A stretch of DNA of 64,000 bases from Xiphophorus maculatus (lineage: Eukaryota; Chordata; Actinopteri; Cyprinodontiformes; Poeciliidae). The position numbers were made by a program, and so were the translations under genes. Position 1 is the stretch's first letter. Every line of letters starts with the position of its first letter. A model generated the notes under the pieces. That model had not been told where the DNA came from. It did not search any database and saw only the letters and a program-made list of their open reading frames with translations. Of this stretch, positions 1 through 16,756 are shown piece by piece. The stretch is taken from contig NC_036453.1 of assembly GCF_002775205.1 (NCBI RefSeq), forward strand, positions 25,032,713 through 25,096,712, in the 5' to 3' direction.

Positions 1-2750
1 CTACAGAAAACTTCCAGATGATCCCAAAGCCGAATGGAGCGTCTCATTAGTCTCCTCTGCAGTACTGAGGCTCGTTACAGATCGCTGCATCAACATGGTA
101 GGTTCACCTCTGAGTAAAGCTCTTCTAATTTCCCCCTTGTTATTTAAAGTTTCTCAACCTGTTGTTTTATATTATACATATGTTTTGGCGCCCCAGTTGC
201 CCAGTTCATTGTCCCCGTTTGACTGCGGCGTGTGTAATAATCCCTCTTAGCCCCACCCACTTTGCATTTTTAGCCCTGGAAAAGCAGAGGAAATGGCTTC
301 TGCTGCAGCAGAAAGTCGAAATCTGTTTACACATAGATTCTTATCGGCCGCCAGCACAGTTCCGTGCTATTAGCTAATGGGAATGCAGTAAATTTAGAAT
401 CATATTCTACTTTTTCCACACATCTGGTTTATATCAACAAGAGCTTAAATCGGAAATACCCCCAACCAAAGACAACACGAGAGCAGGAGAACAAGTTCTT
501 TTTGTAAGATTGTGGAAGTGCAATCAGGCTCCCTTGACTAAAGTAGACAAACAAACACACCATCTCCTCCTATTCTGTCCAGCTCAGCTGTTGAAAAATG
601 CAGCCCAATAGTGGGCAAAAGACTTGTGTTAGTCACACAGAAAGAAAGATCTGTTCTGCAAATCCAAAAGTGGTAATATTGCTTCTTCGGCCTACTGCAT
701 TGTTGTTCTCTTGTTATGCAGTCAAAATTTATGCCTTGCTCATTATTTATGACCACAGTCATGAAAAGCCCAAAATTTGGACTTGCAACAATAACCATCT
801 CTGAAGAACCCTGAACACACCAACATAATGGTGGCAGCATCATGCAGTCGCAAGGCTTTCTTCAACTGGGTCAGTAAAGTTGGTCAGAATTGATGGGAAT
901 ATGGGGTGCTGTGGTGGCGCAGCGGTTCAGCACAACCCACATAAGGAGGCCTTACTCCTTGACGCGGCCGTCACAGGTTCAATTCTCGGTCTGGTGACCT
1001 TTGTCGCAGGTCTTCCCTCTCTCTTTTTACCTACTTTCCTGCCTTAGCACTTTCAAATAAAGGACACTAGAGCCACAAAACCTTAAAAAAAATGTATGGG
1101 AATATGCACTGTAAAAAAACTTCATCTGGCAGCTGTGGTTGCCAGAATTTAACTGTATTTACCACAGCTGCTGGTATTTTACCGTCAATTAGAGACTTTT
1201 CTTTTACAGTGTAAATGGAGCTAAATACTTTTAGACTGAAGACTGGCGATTCCCTTAAGAACAATGACCTTTGGATCATCCACAATGACTCTTAATTCAC
1301 TAAAAATGATCTAACTAATGTCTTTAATTGCATATATTACAATTGTGAGTTTTTAGTATTCCTTTTTTGTCATAGAATGATTATATTAAATTTCTACAAC
1401 AGATGTTTTTTAGATCTTTATTTTATTTGTCTTTAAATTGAAGATATTGTGATTTTTTTTACATCATTTTCCACAAATATCAACACCCCACAGAAGAAAA
1501 TATATTCATCCTATTTTTACAGGGTTTCATGTTTTTCTTTATTTCAGCACCTAAAAATAGAAATAAAACAGTAGTTTTTTAAAAAATGACAACAAAATTC
1601 CTATTATAGATATTTATCTTTTTTTCTGAAAGGTCACATAGCATTTGTGGCTCTAAAGGAGTTATTTCACTGAATTAAGGACAAAAACATCTCTTTGGAT
1701 TTTTAAATCACGTTTTCAAATTTATCTTATCAAACAAACAATGGAGAACATAGTAAAACTACCAATCCCGACAATATGGAGAGTTTTGGGGGATTTTAAC
1801 CATCATTAATAGGAATTTGTCATGATATCAATAAAAACAACTCTTATCACAATCAATAATAAACGATACAATAAATGCCTACCCCTATTAGAACAGTCTA
1901 CTGTCCAGACCGAGATCCACAGATGCCCTGTCTCCAATTTTACTAAGTTTGGGACAGATTGAGAGGAGAAATGGTCAAAAACTCCAACAGACTTGCAGGT
2001 GCAACAAAATAATATATAAAAAAAAACAAAAGACAGTTCTTCCAACATATTGCATTGTTCATTTATGTTTGTTTTAGAAACTATTTAAAACAATCTGAAA
2101 ACCATTTGAATATTTCTTCTTCTGTCTGACATGATGTCTTTCTCTTGACATGGAGATTCATGAGCATAGGAGAGTTTAGACTTTGCAGAGAAAGTCATGG
2201 TAGTGAGACGGTCATGCCGCTCACATCTTCAGTCATGCGCCTTCTGTTCTCCCTTTGACCTGATTTTTTTTTTTTTTTTTTGTCTTGTTTCCTCCCGTGG
2301 TGTTCAAGTATGCACAGAAAAACACTCTGAAATATCCGGCTGTCAGCTGCCATGCAGCTCCATGGTCAGGCACCAGCATGCTTCCACTAACCCCAACATC
2401 TTTTCTTTTTATTGCTCTGGTTTCTTTAACTGTAGTCTTAGACACCAACAATTTTCTTTATTTTTTACTCAAACCTTGAGCAATTTTGTTGTTCCAGGTG
2501 CTGACCTTTGACGGAAGAGGTGTGAGCGGTCATGCCAATCACGTAGCAATCTATAAAGCTGTCAGGTAAGGACTGGCCATGAAGGACTTAGCCAGAAGAA
2601 CGACTCTGGCAACCGCCAACGCTAAAACCCTGAAAGCAGTCCGCTCCGCAGTCATAAAAGTCTTTCCAGGAAAATGCTGAAAATTTGGACTCACAACAAC
2701 AGCCATCCCTCTAAATGCTTCCCCACGAAAACACATAGCCACACGCCCAC

Positions 2751-2791
<41 letters not shown>

Positions 2792-5347
2792 CATAGAGAT
2801 GATGTTTTTCAGAATTGGTCTGTTACATAGCTGAGAGGTCATCCAAACAGAGTCCTCTGAGGCACTGGGCTTGGCTCCTAGCGAGCGGCTGTAAATCCTG
2901 TCCCCCGAAGTGGTGAAGAGGGAGGGAGAAGAGGGCTGCTTTGGTTTGGAGAGGCCGCCCTCCAGCCAGACTGTTGGTTTAAAGAAATGTGTTTGTGAAG
3001 AGTACATCACAATCCCTAGAAGGCACTTAGATCTCCTTCTAGCAACTGGCTGCACCTTCATGGTTACGGTTCTCTGTTAGCCTAGTTTGTTGTTTTAAAA
3101 AGTGAGCCCTATCAAACGCCATCTCGTGATTTCCATGAGGCTAGAGCCCAGAGGAAGTGTGTGCTAGTTTTACGCCGCTCAGGATCTTAGTGTTTTGCTC
3201 ATTTGTAAACAGATTACAAAGAATAAATGTGTGAAAAAGTCAGCACAGTTGGAGGTTTTCATGAATACCTGCAACATAAATGCAACTTATGCAAGTTCCT
3301 GTGATATGAACACTAAACCTTCTTGTTTTCCCTTGCAGACATGTTGCTTCTACTGGTGAATTGCCTAAAGGTAAGCTGTTACACAAAGACAACTTGTAGA
3401 AGATTGACATGTTTACTGAAGGCCCTGGGATGTCCAGCAGAGACTGGCTGATCTTTGTCTGTTTAATGAGTGTTTAGCACCCTCTTCTGTTCAAACACGT
3501 TCAACAATCTCCTCTCTGCTCCTGTTTACTTGCAGCCAGTTTGGCCTCAGTAGTTGTGTGCTTTCAGATTTTTCCTCTTCACCTCATTTCAGGAGTCTCC
3601 ATAGAAGCATCATTGCCTTTTAGTTTTACTTTTGTTTTCCTTGAAACATTTCTAAAGAACACCAGGTTCAGTAGAAGACTGAAATGAAAGTAAAGCAAAT
3701 TTTTCTACTTACTACCCAAAGCAACAAATATAAATGAGATGATTGAAGAGTAAAGAAATAAAGAATCCTGCAAAAGTACTCATCTTCCTTTAACTTTTCT
3801 ACATTTTGTGACATGACAACTACAAACTACTTGCTTGTTTTTATATATAAAGCGTAAGTAGGGGTGCCCTACTTACTAGGGTGATTTCGGTCCCAATTTT
3901 CTTAGTTTTTGGAGATCTGCGATTGGCTGATAATAACTTGTGAAACTGATCTTATCTACTGCCACAAAAGTCTGAAAATCAGCCACTGTGCCGTTTTGCT
4001 CTGCTGTGAGACAGGGCTGACTGATGGCTCACCAGGTCACTTCTGCAGGTCCGCTGTTAACAGTAGTCTCTTCACTGTTACAAACTTAGCAACTTTTCAG
4101 ACAAAACAAACCCCAATCTGCTCCAGTCAAAATCAGAATTGGTAAGTCCCCGACTTGGCAACTTTATGACTGACTCACAGCAGGATATACCAACTAACTA
4201 CCACCGTATATAGCGTGGTAGTCTATCCAGGAAGAGACTGGCAATAAAATTCTCCACATTCTGTTAGAGCACAAGCAGGTGAGCCCAGTATCTTTACTCT
4301 CTTCCTGTCAGCCATTCCTTTGGATTTAGCCACTCTATAATCATTAAAATGACCAAAGATAAATATCCCTCTGTGCTTACTCATTTTTATTTAAGAAAAG
4401 AGTGAAATTTGTTGTTTTCCTTCCACTTAAACACTACTATGTGCTGGTTATCACATAAAGATAAAAAACAATTCCCTGAATGTTTGTGGTCATTACGTGG
4501 TAAATGGTTCAAAGGACGAAGGACGAGAATAAAACTCTACAAAGCACCATCTGCTTCACCCTGACGACCCGTCCGGCTGTTGGCTCAGAGTGAAGTAGCT
4601 GACCATTAAGTCTGGTGATAACCCTCGCCATCAGGCTGTAAGGGGATATCAGCTAATCTTGCCGCATGTGAGGGGAAACCGTCACATGCGGCACATTAGC
4701 AGTCTGAGATCTTCTATACGACGTATTATTTGAGCGCTGTAAAGGCACACTTCTCGTCTTAAGAACTTGAAAAGCAGGTTGACCTTATTGTCTGCCTAAA
4801 TACCGTCTGCCCTGAGCTTTTAACATTACCAGCTGTCTGAGTCTCCCTTGTGTTTGCTCACAGAGTGTGTGTTGCTCGCCTTGGAAACCATAGGCCTTCT
4901 AAGGAAGTACACCTCCTTCCTGGACCTTCCCTTCAGCTGGTTTCTACCGTCACACCTCCACTGTGTTGTTGGCCCAAAAGGCTACAAGCAAGCCAAAGTA
5001 AGCCTTAGGGCGGACAGGTTTGCCCACAAGACACGTCATATTGTATTTTTAGACTCACGCACCCTTTTAGTGCATTGTGATATGTATATGCACTAGGAAA
5101 GCATATTTAACAGCATGAAATAAGCTGTCAGAGGCATAAATGACAATATTAGGCACAATCACTCATTTGCCAATGTTCTCATCATATCTCGAGTTAAATC
5201 TCAACATATCCCTCACAGGCTGCCATGCTGTGTCATCGCTCTCAGCTTCTCTGGTTTCGGTATCTCTACATCACCTTCTCGAGGTACATGTTCACAAACA
5301 CGTTCCAGGTCGTTCCACAAGGACCGAAGAATCTGAAGATCTACTGA
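1..5347 (+). CDS. pigl: N-acetylglucosaminyl-phosphatidylinositol de-N-acetylase, C-terminal exons (5' end outside window)
   Basis: Second enzyme of GPI-anchor synthesis; it removes the acetyl group from GlcNAc-PI on the cytosolic face of the ER. Five exons are visible: 1-97, 2498-2565, 3339-3370, 4864-4997 and 5219-5347 (TGA 5345-5347), all joined by GT-AG introns with matching phase. The spliced peptide reads ..[12 protein letters not shown].., then [22 protein letters not shown] with the conserved His pair of the LmbE-like zinc hydrolase fold, then [16 protein letters not shown] and finally [23 protein letters not shown], which tracks human PIGL to near its C-terminus. The catalytic AHPDD motif lies upstream of the window. 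The fish tail is longer than the human one by roughly a dozen residues. The gene is convergent with cenpv. Identification is by family recognition and supported by the PIGL-CENPV-UBB order known in human. Confidence 0.93.
903..1091 (+). mobile_element. tRNA-derived SINE
   Basis: Contains a pol III A box (TGGTGGCGCAGCGGTTCAG) and B box (AGGTTCAATTCTC), the tRNA-like head of the SINE family also seen at 27263 and 38273, and ends in an A-run (1084-1091). It lies in the first visible pigl intron. It is more diverged than the other two copies. Confidence 0.7.
2742..2789. repeat. (CA)n microsatellite
   Basis: About 48 bases of nearly pure CA dinucleotide in the pigl intron after exon 2498-2565. 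Confidence 0.9.
3860..4240. repeat. dispersed repeat related to 33990-34315 and to the outer element at 52861-54161
   Basis: Begins AGGGGTGCCC and contains the phrase CTTAGCAACTTTTCAGAC, close to GTTTAGCAACATTTCAGG in the shpk intron copy. It is an old degenerate copy of a DNA-transposon-like family whose ends read GGGGTGNACNGATT. Boundaries are approximate. Confidence 0.4.
4652..4700. other. long perfect-stem hairpin in a pigl intron
   Basis: Inner arms GCCGCATGTGA (4661-4671) and TCACATGCGGC (4682-4692) pair perfectly around a 10-base loop. Outer arms GCTAAT (4652-4657) and ATTAGC (4695-4700) extend the stem across a small internal loop. No known RNA family was recognised. Confidence 0.6.
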
Positions 5348-5538
5348 ATGTTCCAGCTTGTGAGGGCGTGCCTATTGTTAACCTTTAAGCTTCCACATTT
5401 TCATGTGCAGTTGTTACAAACAAAGCAGATGATAGTTTTAATGAATCATGTTGTGTGTTTAAAAGACTCAAAGAATGTTGTCAGGACACTGTATGAAAAC
5501 ACTATATCAGATTCTTATTGTTCCGTTTTTGTACAATG

Positions 5539-5547
5539 TTTATTAAA
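5539..5547. promoter_or_regulatory. overlapping poly(A) signals for pigl (+) and cenpv (-)
   Basis: TTTATTAAA reads as ATTAAA on the plus strand (5542-5547) and as AATAAA on the minus strand (5544-5539). It lies 192 bases past the pigl stop and 38 bases past the cenpv stop. The two tail-to-tail genes probably share this short segment for 3' end formation. This is inferred from position only. Confidence 0.55.
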
Positions 5548-5584
5548 AAAAGTGGTTTTCAAAGTTGTGTAGCAGCAGTTATTT

Positions 5585-6804
<1,220 letters not shown>

Positions 6805-8237
6805 TTATCTACGTCTCTTTAGCCTTACTTTAGGTACATCAATTAAATCAACTGCAGTCCATTTCCTCCATCACTTGTGACATGTTTGTTGCGAAACCTG
6901 CTTATCTGGACCCAACCAGAATATTCCAGTCGTCCTATCCAGGAAATCAGAGCATACCTGATCAAAGTGCAACACTGATAAGTTTCACAATCACAATGAA
7001 GACTTTTCACCAATATCAGATTTAACTGCTGAATACGTTATTTTATGTGTGAACAGATAATTACAAAAGTAGGCTGCTAGATTGTACGTACAGTGTATGG
7101 GCTAGGCCTAGTTCTTCTTTATGTGTTGTTTTCCTGAAACTCGTTGAGATAGCTGATAATTGCTTCCAGCAAGGGGAAGGGCAAAGTACAGCTGACGTGA
7201 AGAAACACATTCCTTGGAGGTTGAACCAGCTCAGCCTGCATGATGTTGGCAAGCAGTGATGTGTTAGATCACGAGTTCGGTGTCATATGACATGGTCCCA
7301 GATGGGTGGACTAAGGGAATGCTGTGACCCAAATACATAACTTATACATGCTCTGGGGTCAGTTATCCAGTCTGTGGCCCCAAAATAGACACCAAGTAGG
7401 TTACAGAGCCCCATTTGAGCTTGCCGTTTTATATTATGTCAAACTAAAAATGGACTCTGCTTGTTGATTCTGTGATTTATTTTTCAAAGTCTCCATTTGT
7501 TTCTGTGACTCTACACAAGCTACAGATGAAAAAGCTTAAATATTAACCAAATAGTCTAGTCAATGGATGTTTCTATAAAAATTACTAAAGCTAGTGGCCA
7601 GCAGTCAATATGTTTGGAAAAAAGGTTATTTCACATACATGTTAAAAATAGACATCTATTCAAATGAGAAGATATTTTAGCTCAAGCTAAACAGATAAAA
7701 AAAAAAACATCCTGATATAACTAGACTATATCATTATTGTTGTCATAAAACGGGCTGTGCATCATTAAATCCTACTATTTTCATAATTTGTTTGATTTCT
7801 CTGTCACAAAAATGACCTCGAAACAGAAAGTGTAATTTTTTTCAGCGTTTTGAGTTGCTACCGTTCACTAAGACATTTTTTCAAGGTTAAATTTGAGTAT
7901 AATATTTTAAAATGGCATACTTTCTCTATTACAACTGCTACAACCAACATATTTTATATATTAAAAGGAATCAGTTGGGTGATACATCTGGGATTTTGCC
8001 TGGTCATGTCCATGTGGTTATTACCGTAGACTGAGAAATGCAGTCATTCGACTTGATAGAAAAAAACATATGTCGACATTTACTTCGTCTAATCGAAAAC
8101 GAGGTCGCCGAAACCCTAATTTCACCGTAAAACCTTACATCTATCCAAAAAAACGTAAACAAAAAGCTGCATATAATTCTTAAATAAGTATGCGTTATAA
8201 CTATCGAAAAATATGCTAGTCATCATGGTTTACTTAC

Positions 8238-8330
8238 TGTAACTCAGCAACCAATCACAAGGCAAACAAACATCACTGTTATCCAATCAGAAGAGAGGAG
8301 CAAGTTCTTGTTGTCGTGGCGTTTCTGGTA
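8238..8330 (-). other. candidate 5' non-coding exon of cenpv
   Basis: On the minus strand a consensus donor GTAAGTAA follows base 8238, at the expected distance upstream of the splice acceptor that precedes the cenpv ATG. Two CCAATCA motifs (near 8250 and 8281, plus strand) lie inside this stretch and could serve the divergent polyubiquitin gene. The 5' limit is a guess and no in-frame start extending into CENPV was seen. Confidence 0.3.
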
Positions 8331-8564
8331 GATTCTGGGGAATGACCATTCACTACCACTAAGATATCATTCCGCAGCTGAAGAAAATGTGTTTTTCTTA
8401 AAATTTTAGCACATTTTCAAAACATCAAATATAATTAAATGTTAAGCTTTCAAAAAAAGCATCACAGTACATACTTATATTTTTATGGAAATGGTTCATT
8501 TCAGGGCTATGAGAACTACTTTTGTATGCGGACTAATATGAATTTCTGACACGTTCAGCTAGAC

Positions 8565-8570
8565 ATAAAA
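8565..8570 (+). promoter_or_regulatory. TATA-like box of the 8-unit polyubiquitin gene
   Basis: ATAAAA lies about 30 bases upstream of the likely transcription start of a short non-coding first exon, which ends at the donor GTAAGT (8665). The placement is typical for UBB/UBC genes. No clean heat-shock element could be confirmed by eye. Confidence 0.5.
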
Positions 8571-8594
8571 GACAGGGTCGCGCTTCAGACTGCA

Positions 8595-8664
8595 GCATTT
8601 CTTCAACGGGAGAAGACGTCGAGAATAGACGATTACAGAAGTAACTATTACAGTTTCGAAAGCT
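8595..8664 (+). other. non-coding exon 1 of the 8-unit polyubiquitin gene
   Basis: The segment ends at a strong donor (GTAAGTAT from 8665). The intron runs to the acceptor at 9258, ten bases before the ATG. A single 5'UTR intron directly before an uninterrupted ubiquitin array is the standard UBB/UBC layout. The 5' boundary is estimated from the TATA-like box. Confidence 0.6.
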
Positions 8665-9256
8665 GTAAGTATACTTTAAGTACAATTTATGTAATATAAT
8701 GTGTACATTGTATTAGGCTTTTACAAGTGAATACAATAGTAGTAGTATTTAATATTTGTTGTTTGCTTTAATTCTTTTTCGAAATGTAAAATTATGTCAG
8801 TTGAGGATGGTAACGTACACCGATTTAATTTTGGCCGGAGACTCTTTGGTCTATTTAATTAAATTTACCATTACTTTGTTCTCCGTTGTTTGTTTAGCGA
8901 GGTGCTTAGTGCTTGCCAGCAATGGCAGTGACTCGACATTTTGGTTTCGGCCATTAGAGGGGAACTGACGAACAAAGAGTCTATGAGCTCAAAATGGCGC
9001 TCGGGCTGTTAATGGTTGCTAAGGCGCGGTCCTATTTTTTGAGAACATTAATGGATACATACACACATGCATACATATATACATACATACACACAAACAT
9101 ATATATATATAATTTCATTTTTTTCCTTTGGTCTGATATCTTAATGTCACATTACTTTTTTCTTTTTTATTATTGTAGACTTATTCTCTCACAAGTTGTG
9201 GCCATTTACTTTAACTTATTTTTTCTATTCCCATTCCCCCTTCTTTTAATTTCTAA

Positions 9257-11098
<1,842 letters not shown>

Positions 11099-11229
11099 AT
11101 GATTCTAAAAAAAAAGAAAATGATTCCATGTTCTCTTAACTTGTTTCGCATGTCAACATTTAATGTATGACATGTAAAATTGCAAAAATGTTACAACTTA
11201 AGTGACCAAAGTGTGTATTCATATCACCT

Positions 11230-11235
11230 AATAAA
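11230..11235 (+). terminator. poly(A) signal of the 8-unit polyubiquitin gene
   Basis: AATAAA 132 bases past the TAA stop, within a short AT-rich 3'UTR. Confidence 0.7.
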
Positions 11236-11299
11236 AGGTTAAACTTATCTTTCTGGTGTGGTTAATTTGTCAGAATTAAGGAAACCATTGATTCCATAA

Positions 11300-14040
11300 T
11301 GTCTAAGTAGTTTTTTTACAGTTCTATAAAACAAACAGAATATCTGAATTTGCCTTTTGAAAGCGTTAAACTCCGGCCATAAAATATTTAAATCAGTAAT
11401 GAATACAAGCTACTAGGCTTTTCCTTTAGAATGTTAGCAGAAGTGATTGATCAAAAGACTTAAATGTGTGTGTGATAAACTATGAAGGAATTAAACTTTG
11501 CACTTTGTGTGTAATTTAAAATGTGTACATTTTCAATGCTGCTGGAGTTAATGTTAAAGCAACTCTAGCTGCCAAGAATTCAAAAATAAAATGTCAATAG
11601 ACAACTCAAGCATGATCAAAATATCACAACTTTCCACATATACATTTTTTCAAGAGTCAGTTGGCCAAAAGGTGAAATGATTAACTTGTTAAAGAAAAGT
11701 TACTTCATATTGCTGAAAATTGTGATATATTTTGTCAGTTTTTTGATGACTTTTTCAATAATCTGTTCAACATTCTGAACTGGTTAAGTATTATCTTAGG
11801 CAGACAAACTACTTTGGTCAGCTGCTGGCCAGGCACACCTCCATTTTGTTAGTCACAACATCAAAAACTTACTCCATGTCACATAATCAATGAGAGGTGG
11901 AATAGACATAGCTGTAGGTAATTGATAAATACATGAGATGCAGTATATATGAGAAGTTCTCCAGACTATTGAAGTCATGTTACATGGCTCTAACTATCAT
12001 TCCTTATAGCAAAACTGAAACCTAATTGCACATCCACATATATTAGAAATTTTGAAAGGAAATTAACCAAAGTCTCGTTGTAGTGGTGTGAAACGTGTTA
12101 ATGTAGAATCAGACAGAAAGTTTCAGTTATCCTATCAAGGAAATCACAAAGTTCATTGCTACTAGGTTTCACAATTAAACTAAAAGCATTTCACATTTGA
12201 ATATTCTAATATTGATATTTCTGATTCTACATTATCTTAAAAGTACGTCATGCCTTTGTAACTTCTAAAATGTAATTTTTTGTACCTTTCAGTTCCCCTT
12301 AAGCGGAATATTCCATCATCCCTAACCACAGGGGCATCCAAGGTTAAATGAGGCTTTGAGCTGAATTTCTCCAATGCATAACTTTATTATATTTATATGA
12401 ATTGATCGAATGACAGAAAGATATACAATTTGTAATTAACAGGTTCAGCATTTAACTAGTGAGAAAACAATCGTTGTTCAAAGTACGTAGTGATTAATCA
12501 GTTAACTAATTTTTATGTATAATATCGAATATCCTCATAAAACAGTGATGGTTTTTGACAGAGCTGTCAATCTTGTTGCAAACTGGAAAATAGTTCTTAA
12601 GGTATGATACAAGTACCAGTGGTACTTGGGCTGGTACTAGGAGCAAATTTGGAACTTGTAAATATTTTCTTGGACCTGAAGCAGACAACAGGAATAATTA
12701 CTGGTGGTGACTAATTCTCATCTGACATCAAACCCAACTTAATTGTGTTTCATGCTTGAAAATTTCAAATTGAGTGAAAGTTTAAAAAAAAAAACATTGA
12801 TAAAGTATCTCCCAATACTTGCCACATACTGAAGTTTTAAAATGTTCAACATACCCAGGACTTCATTCTGTCAGGGTGAAGCATACAAAGTAGAGGACTT
12901 TAAAGAGGTTACATCACTTAATCTTGAACTGGTTTTTGATTATTTAAAACAGTGGGCATCATAAGAAAGTTTAGATGTACAAGTTAGCTAATCTGATTAC
13001 ACTACCAGGGCCGGTCCAAGCCTTTTTGGTGCCCTAAGCAGCTTTTTCTGGGGGCCCCCCATACCAACATGTCAACGCCAGATTATTCATAATTCCTAAG
13101 ATGCTCTATGTATGTAACGTACCTGCTATCATTGGCATTATTTGTAATTAGCATATATTATACCAGTACTATTATGACTTAATTTCAACCTTACAGGAGT
13201 AACAAATAAAAAATAATAATTTGTATTTTAAAATGCAGAGTGGTATTTAAGTACGCCATTTTATTTGACCTATTTGAAAGTAACATCAACTGATAAACAC
13301 TAAATTTAGTATCTAATATTTCCCCAACAGTGGCAGCAGCCATTAACGGGACGAGATTAATCATTATTATCTATAAAAACAATAAAGTAATTATTGCATT
13401 ATTCAATGTTATTTTAAATATATATTTTTCTTGTCATGCTAGTTTGTTGCTCTTGGGGGCCCTATGGTGGCGTGGGGGCTCTAAGCAGCCGCTTACTTCG
13501 CCTATGCCTTGGGCCGGCCCTGGAAGCTGCTGGTATTTGATTCAATATTTCTATTAGTTAATTCAAGAGTTAGTATGCTACTCGTTTTTGTTGTAAAGGG
13601 ATATGAACTGCATTTCATCATGTCAAAATGCAAGAGATGTAATACATTCCAAATCTGAACCGGCCCAATCTAGTAAGTTTTTTCGAAAGGGAACCCCAGT
13701 TTTCTCAAAAATATTGTTAGAATCTTTTGTAAAATCAATTATATATTATAGGCGGAGAAGTAGGGGCTCGCCCAGGTTCGCATTCCTTCAAGAACCACAA
13801 CTGGTGGGGCTTGTGTTAAAAGTTTGGCAACCACTCGTTTAGAAAGTTGATTTTTATAGCCTGAAATCTTAACGTGTAACAAAATGTTTGACTGTGCTTC
13901 ATTCATTTTAATACTGCGGTTTTGCGCACCTTTTTGAATAATATCTTATAGGCTCAAGGATTTTAATAATATGTATAAAACCGGACAATGTAATAAAAGT
14001 AATTAATTAAAAAACGGTACACAGAACAAAACTAACAAAC
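11300..14040. other. intergenic region between the two polyubiquitin genes
   Basis: AT-rich sequence with no convincing exon on either strand. Apart from the element at 13006-13522, nothing recognisable was found. Confidence 0.6.
13006..13522. mobile_element. hAT-like non-autonomous transposon with CAGGGCCGG termini
   Basis: The left end reads CAGGGCCGGTCCAAGCC and the right end is its imperfect inverse (GGGCCGGCCCTG), with GC-rich ends and an AT-rich core of about 450 bases. The termini look like hAT ends. No clean 8-bp target-site duplication and no transposase coding is visible. It lies between the two polyubiquitin genes. Confidence 0.6.
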
Positions 14041-14079
14041 AAAAAAAAACGAGGACTATTTTCGTGAGCGGATGAATAT

Positions 14080-14108
14080 CACGTGATGGGTGCATGGAGG
14101 GTATAAAA
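14080..14108 (+). promoter_or_regulatory. core promoter of the 3-unit polyubiquitin gene: palindromic E-box and TATA box
   Basis: A palindrome TCACGTGA (14079-14086, containing CACGTG) lies 16 bases upstream of a textbook TATAAAA (14102-14108). Transcription should start near 14132. CACGTG is bound by USF, MYC/MAX and MiT/TFE factors in general; which one acts here cannot be told from sequence. Confidence 0.65.
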
Positions 14109-14131
14109 ACGCTCGCCTCTTAGCAACAGCA

Positions 14132-14189
14132 GTCAGAGAGCGGAATTTGCCGTTTTTTGAGCAATTTAGTGGACTAGCTTTGAAAAATT
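14132..14189 (+). other. non-coding exon 1 of the 3-unit polyubiquitin gene
   Basis: The exon ends at the donor GTAAGTAT (from 14190). The intron ends at the acceptor TTTTTCAG (14796), eight bases before the ATG. Its start is estimated from the TATA box. Confidence 0.6.
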
Positions 14190-14735
14190 GTAAGTATCGT
14201 GTTTTGTGCTTTATGTTTTCTGTTCCTATACAGTTAACTGTTTTCTTGGATAGCTTCTCTTTCGTATAGTTCGTCTAAATGACTTTTTACTGCAGTTGGC
14301 TTCATTTGTTTTTCCCAGTCAGCTGACGTCTAATTACCGGAAAACGTATGGTGGTTAGCAACCAGGAATAACAATTTCAAGCAATTTGGTTGGCAGGTTC
14401 TCTCTTTGTTTTGTCGGCAATTTTAATAACACCGTAAAACAGAACAGCTGTTGGTCTTCAGAAACTACACGACTTTATTTCTAGCTGTGTCATCCATTCG
14501 ACTGAAAGCAGGAAGGCAAACAATGGCTTTTTCCAAAATGGCGTTTATGCTTGAATCGCCACCCTCTTACCAGTCGGTTCGCTCTGTACACTGAACCCCA
14601 CAAACTGTTCGACTTTGCGGTTTTTAATTGCCGTGTCTTTCATGAAGAGACAAGTAATTAAGTTATGATGATAGGTTAACGTAGAGTGAATATCGACGGG
14701 ATGATAAAATCTACTTCCCCCACCTGAATAGTTAA

Positions 14736-15494
<759 letters not shown>

Positions 15495-15536
15495 ATGAGT
15501 TCAATATTTTATTCACTTAAGATGACAAGTGCACCT

Positions 15537-15558
15537 AATAAAGTGAGATCACAATAAA
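15537..15558 (+). terminator. two poly(A) signals of the 3-unit polyubiquitin gene
   Basis: AATAAA occurs twice, at 15537 and 15553, 43 and 59 bases past the stop. Confidence 0.65.
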
Positions 15559-16756
15559 TGGAATTTGTTTGCCTTATTTCCTGTAGTTGTCTTTGAGTAT
15601 TTAGTGAGCAAATTGCTAGAGTAAATAAAAGAAAAATATTCTTTTGCCCTCAGTAGTTTCCATAAATCTGAGGAGATTCATTTAAAAACCTCTAGATGGC
15701 ACTATTACATTGATGACTAATGTGTCCTTTACACACTAGTCGGGATATTCTGTTCAGACTGCAATACCAGTCTCTTGGAATGGGGGTCTATAAAGTAATT
15801 TGCAAACTTTTCAAATTTTCAGGGGATGACTCTTATCCAAACCAATCTATATGCCTAAAATCTTGAATTCTAGTGCCACCGGAGATTTATTACTGCCAGA
15901 CTTTTAAAATAACAGGGATAAAATGTGTCTAGAAGCCTTCGTCTTCAATGTGACTTTTGTTTGTCTTCCTGCTCCAGAGACAACTGTCAGCCAGTAGAGC
16001 TGACGGCCATTAAATGAAAGGCCCCCAAAAATTAACCTGTCATGCCCTGATCTAAGCAGGTTATTTGACCCCAGCAAACCCCACTTTGGTTAACCACTCA
16101 GAAATGAGTGGTTAACCTTTCCAGTGTACATCCTGGTACATGTAGTGAAAGTGGTATTTAAAAAAAACAACCTAATCCATTGATCATCCTTTCTCCAGTT
16201 GTAATTCTAGTTGTACTAGGTTAAAAAAAGAGACTTGAATTCAATTAAGCCTTTTAAAAAAACAAGCAAAATCCCTTTACACATTTTGTTATAGTTCTGT
16301 AAAGGATATCTCACATGCTTGGCTATTCTAGCAGCTATTTGTTGCACTACCTGTTACTAGAGTCAGTGTGTAATTACATGTTGAAATTTCACTTCCCTTT
16401 AAATTAAATATTCTCAAGAAAATTATATCTATCTTTTTGTGATATTAAAACTTATTGAATGATCTGAAATGTGTTAATGTAAAAAAAAAGAAAGATGAAA
16501 TGTGTAATGGGGTAATTCTATTTCACTGAAATTTGGAACAAAGTCCAATATTTATAGCAGATTTGCCCAGTAACTTCCAAGCATAGTGGTTGGGCTTTTG
16601 AACACAATAGCCCCTTTTTTTTGCCCCCAATCCAAATTAATAGAAAACAAAACAGAATACGGGCATGGGATATTTCACTCGGTAGTAAATCTACATCATA
16701 TATGAGTTTCTCTTTGTGAAATGAGTAACAAAAACATGGATTTTTGTCCCCAGGAC

